A stretch of 64,000 nucleotides of DNA from Apricaphanius iberus (taxonomy: Eukaryota; Chordata; Actinopteri; Cyprinodontiformes; Aphaniidae): positions 310,001 to 374,000 of the forward strand of contig JAPXFQ010002141.1 of NCBI GenBank assembly GCA_028564705.1. Reading direction: 5' to 3'. This document shows, piece by piece, positions 11,973 to 22,878 of this stretch (the stretch's first letter is position 1; every line of letters begins with the position of its first letter). The notes below the pieces were generated by a model. The model was not told where the DNA came from, made no database searches, and worked only from the letters and a program-made list of their open reading frames with translations. A program made the translations under genes and the position numbers.

Positions 11973-13059
11973 GCACATTCATTTTATTTTTCTTGAGGAA
12001 AGTGTGTCGAACGCGTACCAAACCGTTATTTTTGGGTACCAGTACACTGCTAGTGCCAATGGGTGCCAAAAGTTATTTCTGTGTTTTCAAAAAAGAAAAC
12101 TAATTCAGTTACCAAAATCTAAATCAATTTCATGTCTATTTAATTCAATTTATTCAGATTTAAATACAGTTACATTCATTCTGCTTGATTCCAACTTATT
12201 CAATTTAAGTTCCTCACAACCTAATCAATTTATAATCCTGCATAATACCATCAGCTTTATTCAATTCATTTCTAGGATATTGACTTCTAACGGTAAGATT
12301 CCCTTACCATAGAAAAGTGACTTCTATACTGATTTGGATGCATGTCACATAATCTAATTTTCTGGATCTGCAAAGTGACACAAAGCATTATTGTGCTGTT
12401 TCTTCTAGTCCAACTGATGTGAAATATGCACTCCAAAAAACGGAAGAAACCTTCCAGCTCCAGATATACTGAAGGCAGGATGAAGACTCACTTATACTGT
12501 ATTAAAGAGTCACATTAACAAGTTAGTGAGCGATGTATTAAAACCTAATTCAATTTCATTATAAAGTCTACAGAGAGTTTCACAACACCGTCAGCAATGA
12601 CCTTTTACATACAAACTCTGCAGTCTTCTTCATGATATTTTTTTTAAACCAGATTTTTGTTATAATATGTGGGTTTTTTCATATTTGTTTCTAATATGAT
12701 ATGATAATCATTTTTCTTCCATTGATAAAAATGCAGACCAGCTGAAACCTGGAACTAGATATTTCTAACCTTTATTTTTTTTTTTTTACCTTTAGAAAGA
12801 ATGCAAATATTTTATCTGTGGCCAAACGTGCAGAAACAGGCATCCTCCGGTGGGCTGGAGTGAAACCATAACTCACAAAGTTGTGCACACATGCATCATC
12901 TATGCACTGATCTATTTACTCGTAAATTTATAACACAATAACACTGACACATTCAGTAGTATTTAATATTCATTCTTATGAATGTATACTCAATCCCAAC
13001 AAACTGAACATAGAATCCACAATGGGACATCACATGTTAACTGGCTACATCTGTTGCCC
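11967..13059. other. Unassigned; AT-rich
   Basis: Near 12008-12060 'cgtaccaaaccgtta' and 'gggtaccagtaca' look like a degraded hAT terminus. At 12110-12270 there are many attcaatt words. There is a T run at about 12771-12787. No gene is supported. Confidence 0.35.
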
Positions 13060-13205
13060 GTCTGAAATTATAAGCGACACTTCAGGCAAAGTTTTAAAAT
13101 CAGGGAACATTTTTCTAATTGAAGCGATCAGAATTCAGAAGGACCTCTCAACAAGGGCTTTTCCGATCACTTCATCAGAAGGAAATCCCACTGCATGCAT
13201 CATTT
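13060..13205. repeat. Interspersed repeat family B, partial copy
   Basis: The cttcaggcaaagttttaaaa...ggaacattttt stretch and the following 'cactgcatgcat' align with 42918-43040 (cctcagccaaagttttgaaa...ggaacatttct, 'ctcagcatgcat'). A third relative lies at 49270-49850. No ends or coding are visible; the class is unknown. Confidence 0.5.
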
Positions 13206-13335
13206 TTTTTGCATCAATGCTTCAAGGTGCAACATTTAAAAAATTGTTACAGTGAAATAATCATTCTAATGATGCTAATCATGTTGGCCGTGAAGTTACA
13301 TTGATTTTGATCATAGCCGCCTGGGTGGTTGTAAA

Positions 13336-13662
13336 AGGGATGCAACCATATCACGTTTTTCAAACCAATACAATACCGATATTTGGATCTGAGTACTTGC
13401 CGATACCGGGTATCGATGACGATACTTCTACCACACACAAAAATGCAATCAATTGGAAAACAGGTTTTATTTTCTTCTGAATCACAAAGGGGTTATTGCC
13501 AAATGTTCGCTGCTTCTTACCACTAATGATGGTGGATTAGATGAAAAATAAAATATTAATAAAAGACCACAAATCTAAAACTTCAAGTGAAAATAAACAT
13601 TTTATGTGAAGTTATTGCAGTGTACACATTTTAAGAATCAGTTCAAGGTATCGGTTAACTTC
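13336..13662. mobile_element. hAT-type MITE, 3' truncated
   Basis: It begins with agggatgcaacc and contains 'caaaccaatacaataccgat', then many GTATCGG/CCGATAC words and cacattttaagaatcagttc. The same order occurs in the element at 29128-30190. The family resembles the complete 348-bp MITE at 16665-17012. The right terminus is missing. Confidence 0.65.
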
Positions 13663-13999
13663 AACAAGTAGAAGTTCATTAACCCTGACCTGCGTCCATA
13701 TGCTTTATAACTTTGTTTTGCTTTAAGCTCATGCAAGATACTTATTATTGCTTGGTTCTGGAGACTAACCCATCATAGTTATCAGAGCTATGTGCTAAAG
13801 TTGCCATGAAAAGTCTATTTTAAATAGTTACATCCTTATTCACAGTGAATTATCAAAGATGCTGCAGTATGGAGTGCAATTTGCAACAGTTCAAAGCATT
13901 AATTTGGATGATTTATAGCCTGTCATAAGAGAAAGAAGTGTTACAAGCAAAAATTTTCATCACGTCATTCATTTATATATTAATGACACATTTCCTCAA

Positions 14000-14655
14000 T
14001 AAATATTTAGTTTACAAATTAAATATTTAGGTTGGAGCTAAAGATTTAGCAAGCAAGTAAAACTGGCTAGCTAAATATTTAGATTTAAGCAAAATTTTTA
14101 ACTCGGAGCAGAATATTTAACTAGTGTGCAAATTTGCTTGTCAATAAATAGTAGTGGACTATCAACATAAAAGCTGGGTCTTGCTGTCCTCTGAGTAAAC
14201 TGGCTGCTGCCTTAAATCTATCAATAAACGTCAGTATTACTCTTAAGATGGATCATTCTATGTTTTAAGCTGAAATGTTTGACATGTACATGAAAATAAA
14301 CAATGATAAAGAGTTGATATGAGCAAAAATATTGGGTCTCACCAGCAAGAGAATACCAACTTTTATTTTAGTCCACTTCTGCTTATCTGTAAGCACATTT
14401 AGGCTAAACATTTAGCTCTGAGTTAAATGTTAAATACTTAATTAGCTTAATATTTAGCTAGCCAGTTTGGCTTGCTAGATAAATATTTAGGTGTCAGCTG
14501 GATGTTTAGTTTGAAGCTACACACTTAGCTAGCCACTTTAGCTTGCTAACTAAACATTTAGCTCTGATCTATATATTTAGTTTGAAGCTAAATATGTATT
14601 TAGCCAGTTTTGCTTACTAGCTAAACATTTAGCTTCAGTTTAGTTAGCAAGCTGT
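14000..14655. repeat. Degenerate TTTAGC-unit minisatellite
   Basis: There are two clusters (about 14000-14140 and 14395-14655). Each has units such as gctagctaaatatttagctt, tttagcttgctaactaaaca and tttagctagccagttt. The core AGCTAAATATTTAGCT is its own reverse complement, so both strands carry the same motif. A larger relative lies at 46020-46870. Confidence 0.8.
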
Positions 14656-14725
14656 GAAGCTTTAAAAACGGCACTTTATACTGGAATAGCACAGATTCAC
14701 AACTTTTATAGCCATTAGTTGTGCT

Positions 14726-14753
14726 ATTTTTTTATTTTTTTTTGGGGGGGGGG
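14726..14753. repeat. Poly-T then poly-G tract
   Basis: T-rich run with one A, followed by ten consecutive G at 14744-14753. Confidence 0.9.
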
Positions 14754-14886
14754 TAATGTTACAGTTTACAAGTCGGCTTGTGAACTCACAGGCAGGGAAC
14801 ATTAAAATGTGTGGAAGTGGAAACAAAGCAACAGGATGTCATCTCATGGTGGAAGGTGCTCTTTGTTAAAAATGTGTACAACTGGG

Positions 14887-15681
14887 TTAAAAAACGCAAA
14901 GGTTGCTTCTAAAATAATGTAGAGTTTTATTTAATGAGTGGCACAATGAATCTAGCTCCACCACCCTGAAACCTGTGGTGCAGCTTCTCCCATATTTTTG
15001 AACAAGTAAAGCGGTGTTGACACAGCATTGGGCACCAATGCTTTTGGAAACAGTTAGAATGTTGACTGGCTTATATTTGGATTGCATAAGTTCTACTACT
15101 GAAGGTGCATCAACTTCCAAAAGAAATGTTGGTTTTAAGTCCATTTCAAATCGTGCTTGGAAGAAGCAGAAGGCTGCAGAGACTCGTGCAGCAACGCAAC
15201 GCAGGAAGCAGAGAAAGAAAGCGACAGATGATAGGAGAGGACTGAGGGAACAGGCGGAGGAGAGCAAGAGATTACTACCATAGTACGTCAGGCTAAGCTT
15301 GCCATCTTTATTGGTAACCATGGAAATAATTATAGAGCAGACAGACAGACTGCTCAGCGAGAGTGAGGTTTGGTGGAAAAAGAAAAGAAAGGGAGGGGAT
15401 ACAAGACAATAGGAGAGAAGGAGAAGGAAGAACCGATGGGGGGGTAAGGTAGGTGAAATGTTTCGTTGGAGTCCTGAAACTCTGCAGATGCTACTGAATA
15501 AAAACTGTGAAGAAAAACGATGAGCTGAAAAGGGATCGTAGAGTCTGTTCACACAGGATCTTAATCGAAGCTGCTGCGGAGTACAGTGTTGTCGTTTCTG
15601 CTCAGATTGAAATCTTTCTTTGGCATACAAACTACACAAAGACAAGCTTTTGGTTGATTGGAGATCATAAGATAGCAGCAC
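14887..15681 (-). CDS. 264-codon ORF of doubtful status
   Basis: This is the longest open frame in the window. The translation is dominated by Leu, Ser, Phe and Cys, with no recognised domain and no homopolymeric repeat. The plus strand here is purine-rich (GA tracts around 15150-15470), which depletes stop codons on the minus strand and can give a long ORF by chance. There is no clear Kozak context, splice pattern or neighbouring exon. A part from the Met at about residue 119 onward (MVTNKDGKLSLTYYG) looks more protein-like. I regard chance as more likely than a gene. Confidence 0.15.
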   Translation of the reverse strand: MLLSYDLQSTKSLSLCSLYAKERFQSEQKRQHCTPQQLRLRSCVNRLYDPFSAHRFSSQFLFSSICRVSGLQRNISPTLPPHRFFLLLLSYCLVSPPFLFFFHQTSLSLSSLSVCSIIISMVTNKDGKLSLTYYGSNLLLSSACSLSPLLSSVAFFLCFLRCVAARVSAAFCFFQARFEMDLKPTFLLEVDAPSVVELMQSKYKPVNILTVSKSIGAQCCVNTALLVQKYGRSCTTGFRVVELDSLCHSLNKTLHYFRSNLCVF

Positions 15682-16252
15682 CGTTTGAGCCCTGAAAGCA
15701 GCAGCAGTAGAGCTTACAGTCTCGTCAATCCATGTATCAACTTATAGAAGGACAATTTTACCACGGTGAGAAGTTAATTAACTGAAAACAAATAATTCTG
15801 CACTGTTTTTCCAGATGATATTACTATAGTCTTATTCCTGCATTATACCGACAGTAAGTCCTGTAGCTGAAGTAACTTTTATGACGTGGAGATGACATCG
15901 CTATACCCTCAGTGTACAGGAGCAAAGTCTGTAAGCTGCGCCCTGGGAATGCTGTAGAAACTACACAACTCAATGGAATTTATTCTGTTTCTGTTTAGAC
16001 AAAGTATAAATGTGGCTGGTATGGAGAGAAAAAATGATGACAATGAAAAAATAAAACTTACATTCAAGAGAGTGCACACTTGAGGCTGATCTGGATATTG
16101 TGTTCAGATTTGAGTTTGAGTATTTAGGAGTGTTACCAAATTACTCATTCAGACCCCTCTGGGAACTAGCAAGAAATCTATTCTTTTATATCTATATTTA
16201 TTTATCTTCTCATTTTTGTCCAATATTTTCCTGTATGACTTAAAAAGTTTAT
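15682..16252. other. No identifiable feature
   Basis: Unique-looking AT-rich sequence without supported features. Confidence 0.5.
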
Positions 16253-16310
16253 CATTCAATCGAACTTTATTTATAAAGCATCTTTCATAGAGGGAATGAC
16301 CCCACATAAA
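16253..16310 (-). mobile_element. Short LINE 3'-tail-like fragment
   Basis: 'caatcgaactttatttataa' followed by agcatctttcat is the reverse complement of the 'tttataaataaagt...gattga' tail also seen at 61594-61640. It is too short to classify further. Confidence 0.4.
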
Positions 16311-16494
16311 CCACATTCCCATCCCTCCCCAAAACAGATTAAAAAGCATGATCACAGTTAGACCCTCCTTCTCCTCAACCAAACTGCGTTTTCTCGGACG
16401 CAACTTCTGCAGGGTGACAGTAGCTCATTCACCTCTGTGTTGTGGGTGGAACAGTTGGTGTAGTTCAGCCCCTCACACCTCCGTCCAACAAAAA

Positions 16495-16664
16495 ATGATG
16501 AGCAATACTGAACCTATACAGCTGTACAGTTTTGAGTCAGATGCTAGCTTAGATGAAGAGCAGGAAGACGTATGTAGATCTAGTCGTCTACAAGTGGATG
16601 CATCAGAAAGATATTGTGACGTCTTTGGAAACGGTTTATTTTCACTGTTCAAAGGCGCTTTATT
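16495..16664 (+). pseudogene. Transposon-gene-like reading frame, unidentified
   Basis: The frame from the ATG near 16495 reads MMSNTEPIQLYSFESDASLD, then acidic and Ser/Arg-rich sequence ending near the start of a MITE. The EPxQxYxFE pattern followed by an acidic stretch resembles the N-terminal part of P2X7-C-domain-like proteins that recur in fish repeats. The usual Trp/Cys/His cluster that should follow is not visible beyond ERYCD. The MITE at 16665 interrupts the region. The identification is tentative. Confidence 0.25.
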
Positions 16665-17012
16665 TAGGGATGCACCGATACTGGTATCGGGTATCGATTA
16701 AACTTAACCGATACCATGAACCAATACTCAAAATGTGGAAAGTCTGCAATAAATTCACCCAAAAAATTTCTTTTTCACTTGAAATTTTATTTTTGTGGTA
16801 ATTTTATATTTTCCATCTGTTATTTTGTCTTAGTTATGTTTAGTTAGTAAAGTCTGGTGCATTTAGTCTCTTCAAGAAACGTTTAAAGTGGAAGTTATAC
16901 AGTTTATTAATTGAACAATAGTATCGGATCGGTATCTGGTATCGACAGATACACACAGTCCAGGTATCGGCATCGGTATCGGGACTGAAAAAGCCAGCTT
17001 GGTGCACCCCTA
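16665..17012. mobile_element. hAT MITE, 348 bp, with perfect 8-bp target duplication
   Basis: The left end tagggatgcacc (16665-16676) mirrors the right end ggtgcacccctа-type sequence ending at 17012 (11/12 match). The same 8 bases, gctttatt, precede (16657-16664) and follow (17013-17020). The interior is filled with GTATCGG and CCGATAC words. It has no coding capacity and must have been moved by a hAT transposase supplied elsewhere. Confidence 0.95.
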
Positions 17013-17279
17013 GCTTTATTATCATTTTGGACATTAGAGGACTTTAATAGAACCCTTATAGATGTAAAAACACGGTTTTTGTTTAAGATTAATCGGTTTT
17101 ATCACGTTTATTTTACTATGCAGGGGTGTCTGTCTTTGCTGACAAACGTGCACGCTTTGGCTACAGTTATAATTGTATCCATGATTGGAATATTCTGTTA
17201 GAATCACAAGACACTTTGCTTTCGAATGATATAAAACATGTATAAGTTCAAGAAGTCGTCTTCTCTGCTCTTCAAAGCC

Positions 17280-17744
17280 TAGTAGATGGAGCAGAGTGGA
17301 GCAGGAGCTGGTGGCCCACCCAGTGGAGTTGCAACGTCACATATCCCGTCTGTTTTCGACACCGTTTAATTTCTGCTACTGATTTAAATTCGAAAATGCA
17401 ATTTTGTACTCTAGCATCAGGATAAATGCCACAAGAAAATGTTAACAACACAAAAAACACGTCAGAGTTTTTTGGTCTTTTCCAAGGCGTTCGTAATTCC
17501 AAGTAGAATATAAAGATGGTAAAATTAAAATGTTTCGGGCAGATTAAACATTATTACAAGCAGCATTTGGACTGCCCCAAGCACTCCCGTTCTACGGATA
17601 CAAATGATCAAGACTGGATGTATAAATACTGCTGAACGGCTCATACTGGCTTCTCAATAACTTCTCAGGGTGAGTGAAAAAACATTTGAAAAAAATAGTA
17701 AAAATAAGGTCCGGTTTGAAAAAAAACTGGAATTTCCCTTTAAG
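17280..17744 (-). mobile_element. Family A TTAA element, partial
   Basis: The right side reads aaaataaggtccggtttg...ctggaatttccc and then TTAA (17740-17743). Upstream 'ctcagggtgagtgaaaaaac', ataaatactgctgaacggct and 'cactcccgttctacggata' are the reverse complements of segments at 45600-45740 and 49560-49620. The orientation is therefore opposite to those copies. The left border is approximate. Confidence 0.65.
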
Positions 17745-18189
17745 CTAGTGGAATTATTAGACTGTGATCATTTTGGTATCTTAGTGGAAACTTTATTAAA
17801 ACTTCATACCATAAAGTCCAAAATGTTAACGGTCTAAATCCAAGCCTACTGTACATCAAAGACTGCTGGAAGTTAAACATATATATGATGCAGGCTGTAA
17901 CAGTCATCAGATTTTAACTCCTACATATGTCTGAATTAATGTGTTTCATAGAGATACGGACTTGCTTTTTTGAGGATTTAAAGAATGTGCTTGCTTTCAT
18001 CCCACTCAGCTGACCTTAGCCCTGGATTTAATGCTGCTCTCCCCGTGCATGTGACAGCAGAAGGTGAGAAGTAACGAGGTATGATTAAGAGGCTGCATGG
18101 AAAGGACAGGAAAGAAAAAAAAGACAGAGATACTGAGGTAAAAAAAAAAGGATGAGTATTTAATATCACTCCAAGTCCCGGCAGGGATC

Positions 18190-19080
18190 CATCCAGCCCC
18201 ACCCCTTCTGAACATCTCTCTCGCTCAGCTTCTCTCTCTCTGTCTCTTCTTGCCGGAGATGCTCGGAGAGAAGGAGGGAAAACAGACAGGCGCAGGGCGT
18301 TCTGTGCACCGCCGCCGCCTCTCCAAACTGTCCTGCCATCCACCTGTGCAGGATAATCTCTATCCATGCAGCAGAGAGGACGCACATCACGAGCTCCCCG
18401 GGCGGATTTCTGAAGGATGAGACGTTTTAAAGAGGAGGCTGGAAGGGGGTGGGGGTGGGGGGACTAAGTTGTGATCAGCATCTGACAGCTTCTGGGATGC
18501 ATCCACTTTGTTTTTAGACTTCCTTTTTCGACCGATCACATCTACTGTTCATCTCTGCCCAAGGTGGAATGTGTTATACTTTTCTTTTTTCTGCACAGGG
18601 AGCTGAAGATTCCATTCTATTTGCTCCGATTGCTCGTTGGTTGCTCTTTGTGGAGCAGACGGTAGAGGAAAGCAGCTTCACTCCTTCACGCATTCGCTGC
18701 ATCTCCCCTAGACATGCACCTCCTTTCACCGTAGCTTTCCATCACAGCTGAACTCCGTCTTCTCCCCTCCAATCCTCGGCCACTTCATCTCTGACATGCA
18801 CAACGAGGCGGGAACGCACTAAGTAGACGAGCTCAGAAAGAAAAGAAAAACATTCCCCTCCTCACGACCTGTCTAAAAGATGAGAAGACTCGTCCTCAGC
18901 GGATCTCCAGTCGGACACCAGGATTACGAGCAGGGGGTCTGGCCGGAGGGCAAAGGGGACAGGAGGAGGCCGGGAAGGGGGAGCTGTCATCCCGACTGCG
19001 TTGGGCCGAGCCGCCGGTGCAGGCTGCTGGTGCCGGAGGGAGGCGGGGGGAGGACGAACACCGCCTCAGTGTGAAGTCAT
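18190..19080. promoter_or_regulatory. CpG-rich, promoter-like region
   Basis: CpG density and GC content rise sharply against a very AT-rich background. The peaks are near 18290-18420 and 18870-19075, where the sequence runs through gggccgagccgccgg and gaggcgggg. Such patches usually mark vertebrate promoters and first exons. A T-rich/CT-rich stretch precedes it. The direction of transcription cannot be read from the sequence. It is the best candidate for the 5' end of a host gene in this window. Confidence 0.5.
18880..19074 (+). CDS. Possible first-exon ORF, 64 codons
   Basis: The ATG at 18880 sits in an acceptable context (A at -3) at the CpG peak. The frame starts MRRLVLSGSPVGHQDYEQGV and becomes Gly/Arg-rich before a TGA. 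I see no strong in-frame splice donor; weak GTGCAG and GTGCCG sites occur near 19015. It could be a short first coding exon, an upstream ORF in a 5' UTR, or chance in GC-rich DNA. The protein is not recognised. Confidence 0.2.
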   Translation: MRRLVLSGSPVGHQDYEQGVWPEGKGDRRRPGRGSCHPDCVGPSRRCRLLVPEGGGGRTNTASV

Positions 19081-19084
19081 AACA

Positions 19085-20662
19085 CTCAGCCAGCTCTGGG
19101 AGTGTTTGTTACTCTGTCGTTTTACTTCTCACTAATTAATCTGAGGATGCGAGGTAACGAACAGTGGCCTACTTAACAACTGTCAGCCTGTGTACTCGTT
19201 GCAGTTTGGCACTTTTGGGCCACATCAGCAGTAAATTTAGCACTTTATAAGAAAAAAAAAAAAAAAAACAGAGGCCCACAGTTGGGAGTTTAACTCTACC
19301 ACTAACTCTGTTGGTGTGTTTGTGTGTGTTAGTCCATTATAATCCACTAATAGAAATGTTAAGTCCATCTCTGCTTACTATATTGCACCTAATTGTATTT
19401 ATTAGTAATATTAAAGTAAGAAAATGCCATATTCTTAATACATATATGCTGTAAAGCAACTTTATGGGATGTTTGCCGAATATCGGACCTATATATCCAA
19501 AAACCTTAAAGGAGCCCTGATTTTAGGTGCCTTTGTGTTGGATGATTCATTTTTTATCCATCTGCCTATTTTTCCATGAGAGATTTAAAGGTCACGGACT
19601 GATTTATTTATACGTTTTGCACCTTCTGAAGCCTTGAGCTTTTGTAGTGGACTTGATTTTTCTTTGCTCTGCCTCTCTGATTCCCTCACCGTGACTTTTC
19701 GAGCAATACTTCTGTCCGCTTCGAACTTGTACATGGCCTTATAAACCCACCGGAGGATGTTTCAGCTGCTACATCATCACGCCGGCCTGTGTTTCATAAC
19801 ACCTGTTGGCAGGTGCTGATTGCAGACACGCTCTGTTATTTATAAGACGTCTGTATCACTGTGCGCTTTCGGGGCTCAGAGCAATCAGCAACATTTGACG
19901 GGATGTGAAACGATCCGCGGAACGGAACGTCTTCTAAGCTGATGTATAGAGACGCAGAGGAAGAAACGGGCTGAAATCCTCTTCCGGCACCAGATGCAAA
20001 CGGAGGGCTCCCATGCCGTAAAAGGTGGAGGCTTACAAGTTTGGACAAAAAGCACAAGAGCCCCGCCTGTTCTAGGTAGGAGATATTTTTCTTTCTCTAG
20101 TTTTTCAAAACCCCTCTTTGCTCTGAAAGGCTGCTGTTTTGCAGTTATGGGAATACATCTATTTCCTTTACTTCTGATGCACATCAAAAAGCTGTAAAGG
20201 ATGTCAGTTGAAATGAGCTTTTTGCTGCATGTTGCTGTGGGTTTTGTATCAGGCTGAGGCTCACAGCTATTCCTGTGTTTTCCTGATGCAATTTCATGAT
20301 TGAAACAAAGCTCTTCAATGAGCTTGACAAAGAGTCCTCGTCGACTACAGAACAGTCAATATGTGTCTTTATAAAGCTAAAGGCTCAATAGGAAGGTAAA
20401 ATGTTTTATCTTTAGAGCTTAAATGTCTTGTTTTTCTTGTAAGGAAGAAGGGCCAGAAACCCTAACGAACAATGATTCATAGAACATGTCTTTATTCTGA
20501 ACCATATTATTCTCATTTTCAATCATATTTCTTTTTAATTCGATCTAATTTACACATTCTTGTGCTTTGTGCATTTCTCTGTTGCTTCTGATGTCATTTC
20601 TCTTGTGTGAGACGGGTGGATTTGGAAGGGATTCAGTCCAGGTTTGAGTCATCAGTAAACTG
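19085..20662. other. No identifiable feature
   Basis: It contains an A run at about 19250-19268. No coding or repeat call is supportable. Confidence 0.45.
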
Positions 20663-21501
20663 TAGGGATGTAACACTACACAAAAATCGGGGTTTAGTAC
20701 CTTTTCAGTACACTGTAATAAAGAAAAATAAATACAAATGTGAATATTACTTTTTTTACTTTGATCAGCATTTCACAAATACATTGTTTTCTTGATTTTC
20801 TTGCGTTTTATATCTGAAAATAATTTGATTTTATTATGTTTTGTAACTTCAAAACATTTTAAGTACAGGACTGACTGGAGATGTGATTGGACTTTAATTT
20901 TCTTTTCTTTTTTTAAATACAAAATAGTGCAAGCAGACATAGCCAGAGTAGAAAACAACGTAACTACTTGTAAACGGTCAGTGTTATTGTTTAGAAATGC
21001 TTAAATATTACTTTGTTCATATTTAAAACATAAATAAAACATCCTTTGGAGTTTTTTTAATATTTTGAAAGCCTGCTTGAATGCAGCATGGGCAGCTGTT
21101 GGGAAAATCGGGAGTTTAGTCTATAGATGCTAGTGGTAGCTATTTGGACCTCTTCAGGTTTTTCTCCAGTATCAGTGATGTTTCCATTCAGATTGACATT
21201 GTTTCAGGTGAGTCATTAAGTTTGGTGTAGAGCGGGTTATGAACCTTATTGCTGCTGAGAGATGTTTGCTGGTTCTGGTTCGGAGAAGAGTTTAGAGATA
21301 GAGCAGAGTTTTGTGATAGCTGGAAGTCCTTTCTGTTTGGTTTTGGTGTCACTTTTTGAAGTTGCGCTGTGCTCTGAGTTCTTCACTTCAACATGCTGCA
21401 TGCGTTCGGGTAGAATACAACTGGATTAATTCGATAAATGTGAGTTCTGGGCAGACAGGGCCGTCCCGAAAAATACAAATACACGGGCTGTTTCAGCCCT
21501 A
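20663..21501. mobile_element. hAT-like element, probable
   Basis: It starts tagggatgtaacac and ends ggctgtttcagcccta, both hAT-style. The flanking octamers gtaaactg and gttgacta match at only 5 of 8 positions, so the borders are uncertain. An internal part (about 20960-21080) recurs at 9120-9290. No transposase could be recognised. Confidence 0.45.
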
Positions 21502-22498
21502 GTTGACTATAAGTTTTACACAGTAATGGAGAAAAAGCAGCATCTTAGAGACTGACACTGCCACAAAGTATTAAATAAGCAATAAACCAAAATAAAAGTA
21601 AATATTAATCTGGAAATTTTAAAGCTCAGATTCCAGATGAATGGTGTGCTCAGCTCCTTTTGAGTTTGATTTAGGTACTCTTCGGTCCAAGGTAGAATAT
21701 CTAAAATGCATTCTAGAAAAGGAATTATCTGATAGCCGAGGCACTCCTTAATTAAAAATGACTTTAGTACAAAAATGACATGTCCCAACTGGACAACTTT
21801 AAAATTCCCATGTATAGCGGAATTGGGCCTTCTTCAGCCCTGGGAAATTTTAAAATAAAAAAGAATGGTACCTTTGCAAAGTTGTTAATGGTTTTGGGGC
21901 TCTGGTTTTTGTTTCTTATTGCGATTTAAAGGTATTTAATCCCCAATCCACCCCCCATGCGTAAGGACACTCGAAAGCAACATTAAAAGTACATTAAAAT
22001 AGATTTTGGGACAGTACAAATGGATAAATTAGCTGCATCGTTGTATGGTCTAAAGTGTGCGAAAATAGTTGTGGCTTATAGTACTAAAGTTATGGTATTT
22101 ATGGGAGAAAACACAAACGACAAAAAAGATACAATGGCTTGTTAATTTAAGTGTGCACACCCTTTAACTAATGCTTTTATGAAACATTGTCAGTCTTTCT
22201 TTGTTAGGCGTCTGCCAGCATGCCACACCTTGAATATGGAATATTTTCCGATTCCAACCATAAAAGTTCTGCTTCTTGATTAAATTTCAAGGACATCTTT
22301 TGTCCATCCCTCTATATAACTGAGGGATAATACCCATAACTTTCTCCTGACTGATACATTCATCCAATGAGATCCTTTTTATCCTTTGTAACTTTTGGGC
22401 GGCTGCGGCTTTAACTAAAGGATGCAAATGAAGAACTGTCAGAATATTTCTACATAGACATTTGAACTTTGCCTCAGGTTAATCCAATTCATTTTACT
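21502..22498. other. No identifiable feature
   Basis: AT-rich sequence, nothing supportable. Confidence 0.5.
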
Positions 22499-22510
22499 TG
22501 ATTGGAGGTG

Positions 22511-22866
22511 CTGCATGGTGGAACAGTGGTTCGCACTGTTGCCTTGCAGCAAGAAAGTTGTGGGTTCATATCCCTTTCTGCATGGAGTTTGCATGTTCTT
22601 CCCATGCATGCGTGGGTTCCCTCCGGGTACTCCGGCTTCCTCCCACAGTCCAAAAACATGACTGTCAGGTTAATGAATCACTCTAAATTGTCCTTAGGTG
22701 TGGGTGTGTGCGTGCATGGTTGTTTGTCCTGTCTGTCTCTATGTGGCCCTGTGATGGACTGGCGACCTGTCCAGGGTGTACCCCGCCTCTCGCCCGTTGA
22801 CAGCTGGAGATAGGCACCAGCGACCCCTAGAGGACTAGCGGTTCAGAAAATGGATGGATGGATGGA
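22511..22866 (+). mobile_element. tRNA-derived SINE with (GGAT)n tail
   Basis: The head carries an A-box-like tggtggaacagtgg and a B-box-like gggttcatatccc with normal spacing for an RNA polymerase III promoter. The body contains the well-known fish repeat words tccgggtactccggcttcct and gactggcgacctgtccaggg. The tail is (GGAT)n at about 22850-22868. The 11-12 bp gattggaggtg is present before (22500-22510) and after (22868-22878), a target duplication expected for LINE-driven retrotransposition. The two ORFs across it are incidental. Confidence 0.92.
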
Positions 22867-22878
22867 TGATTGGAGGTG

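Noticed and set aside
11917..12312. 131-codon ORF
   Set aside because: It begins in an (AT)n microsatellite (YIYIYI) and continues without motif through AT-rich sequence.
22498..22813. 62- and 103-codon ORFs
   Set aside because: They lie entirely inside a SINE.
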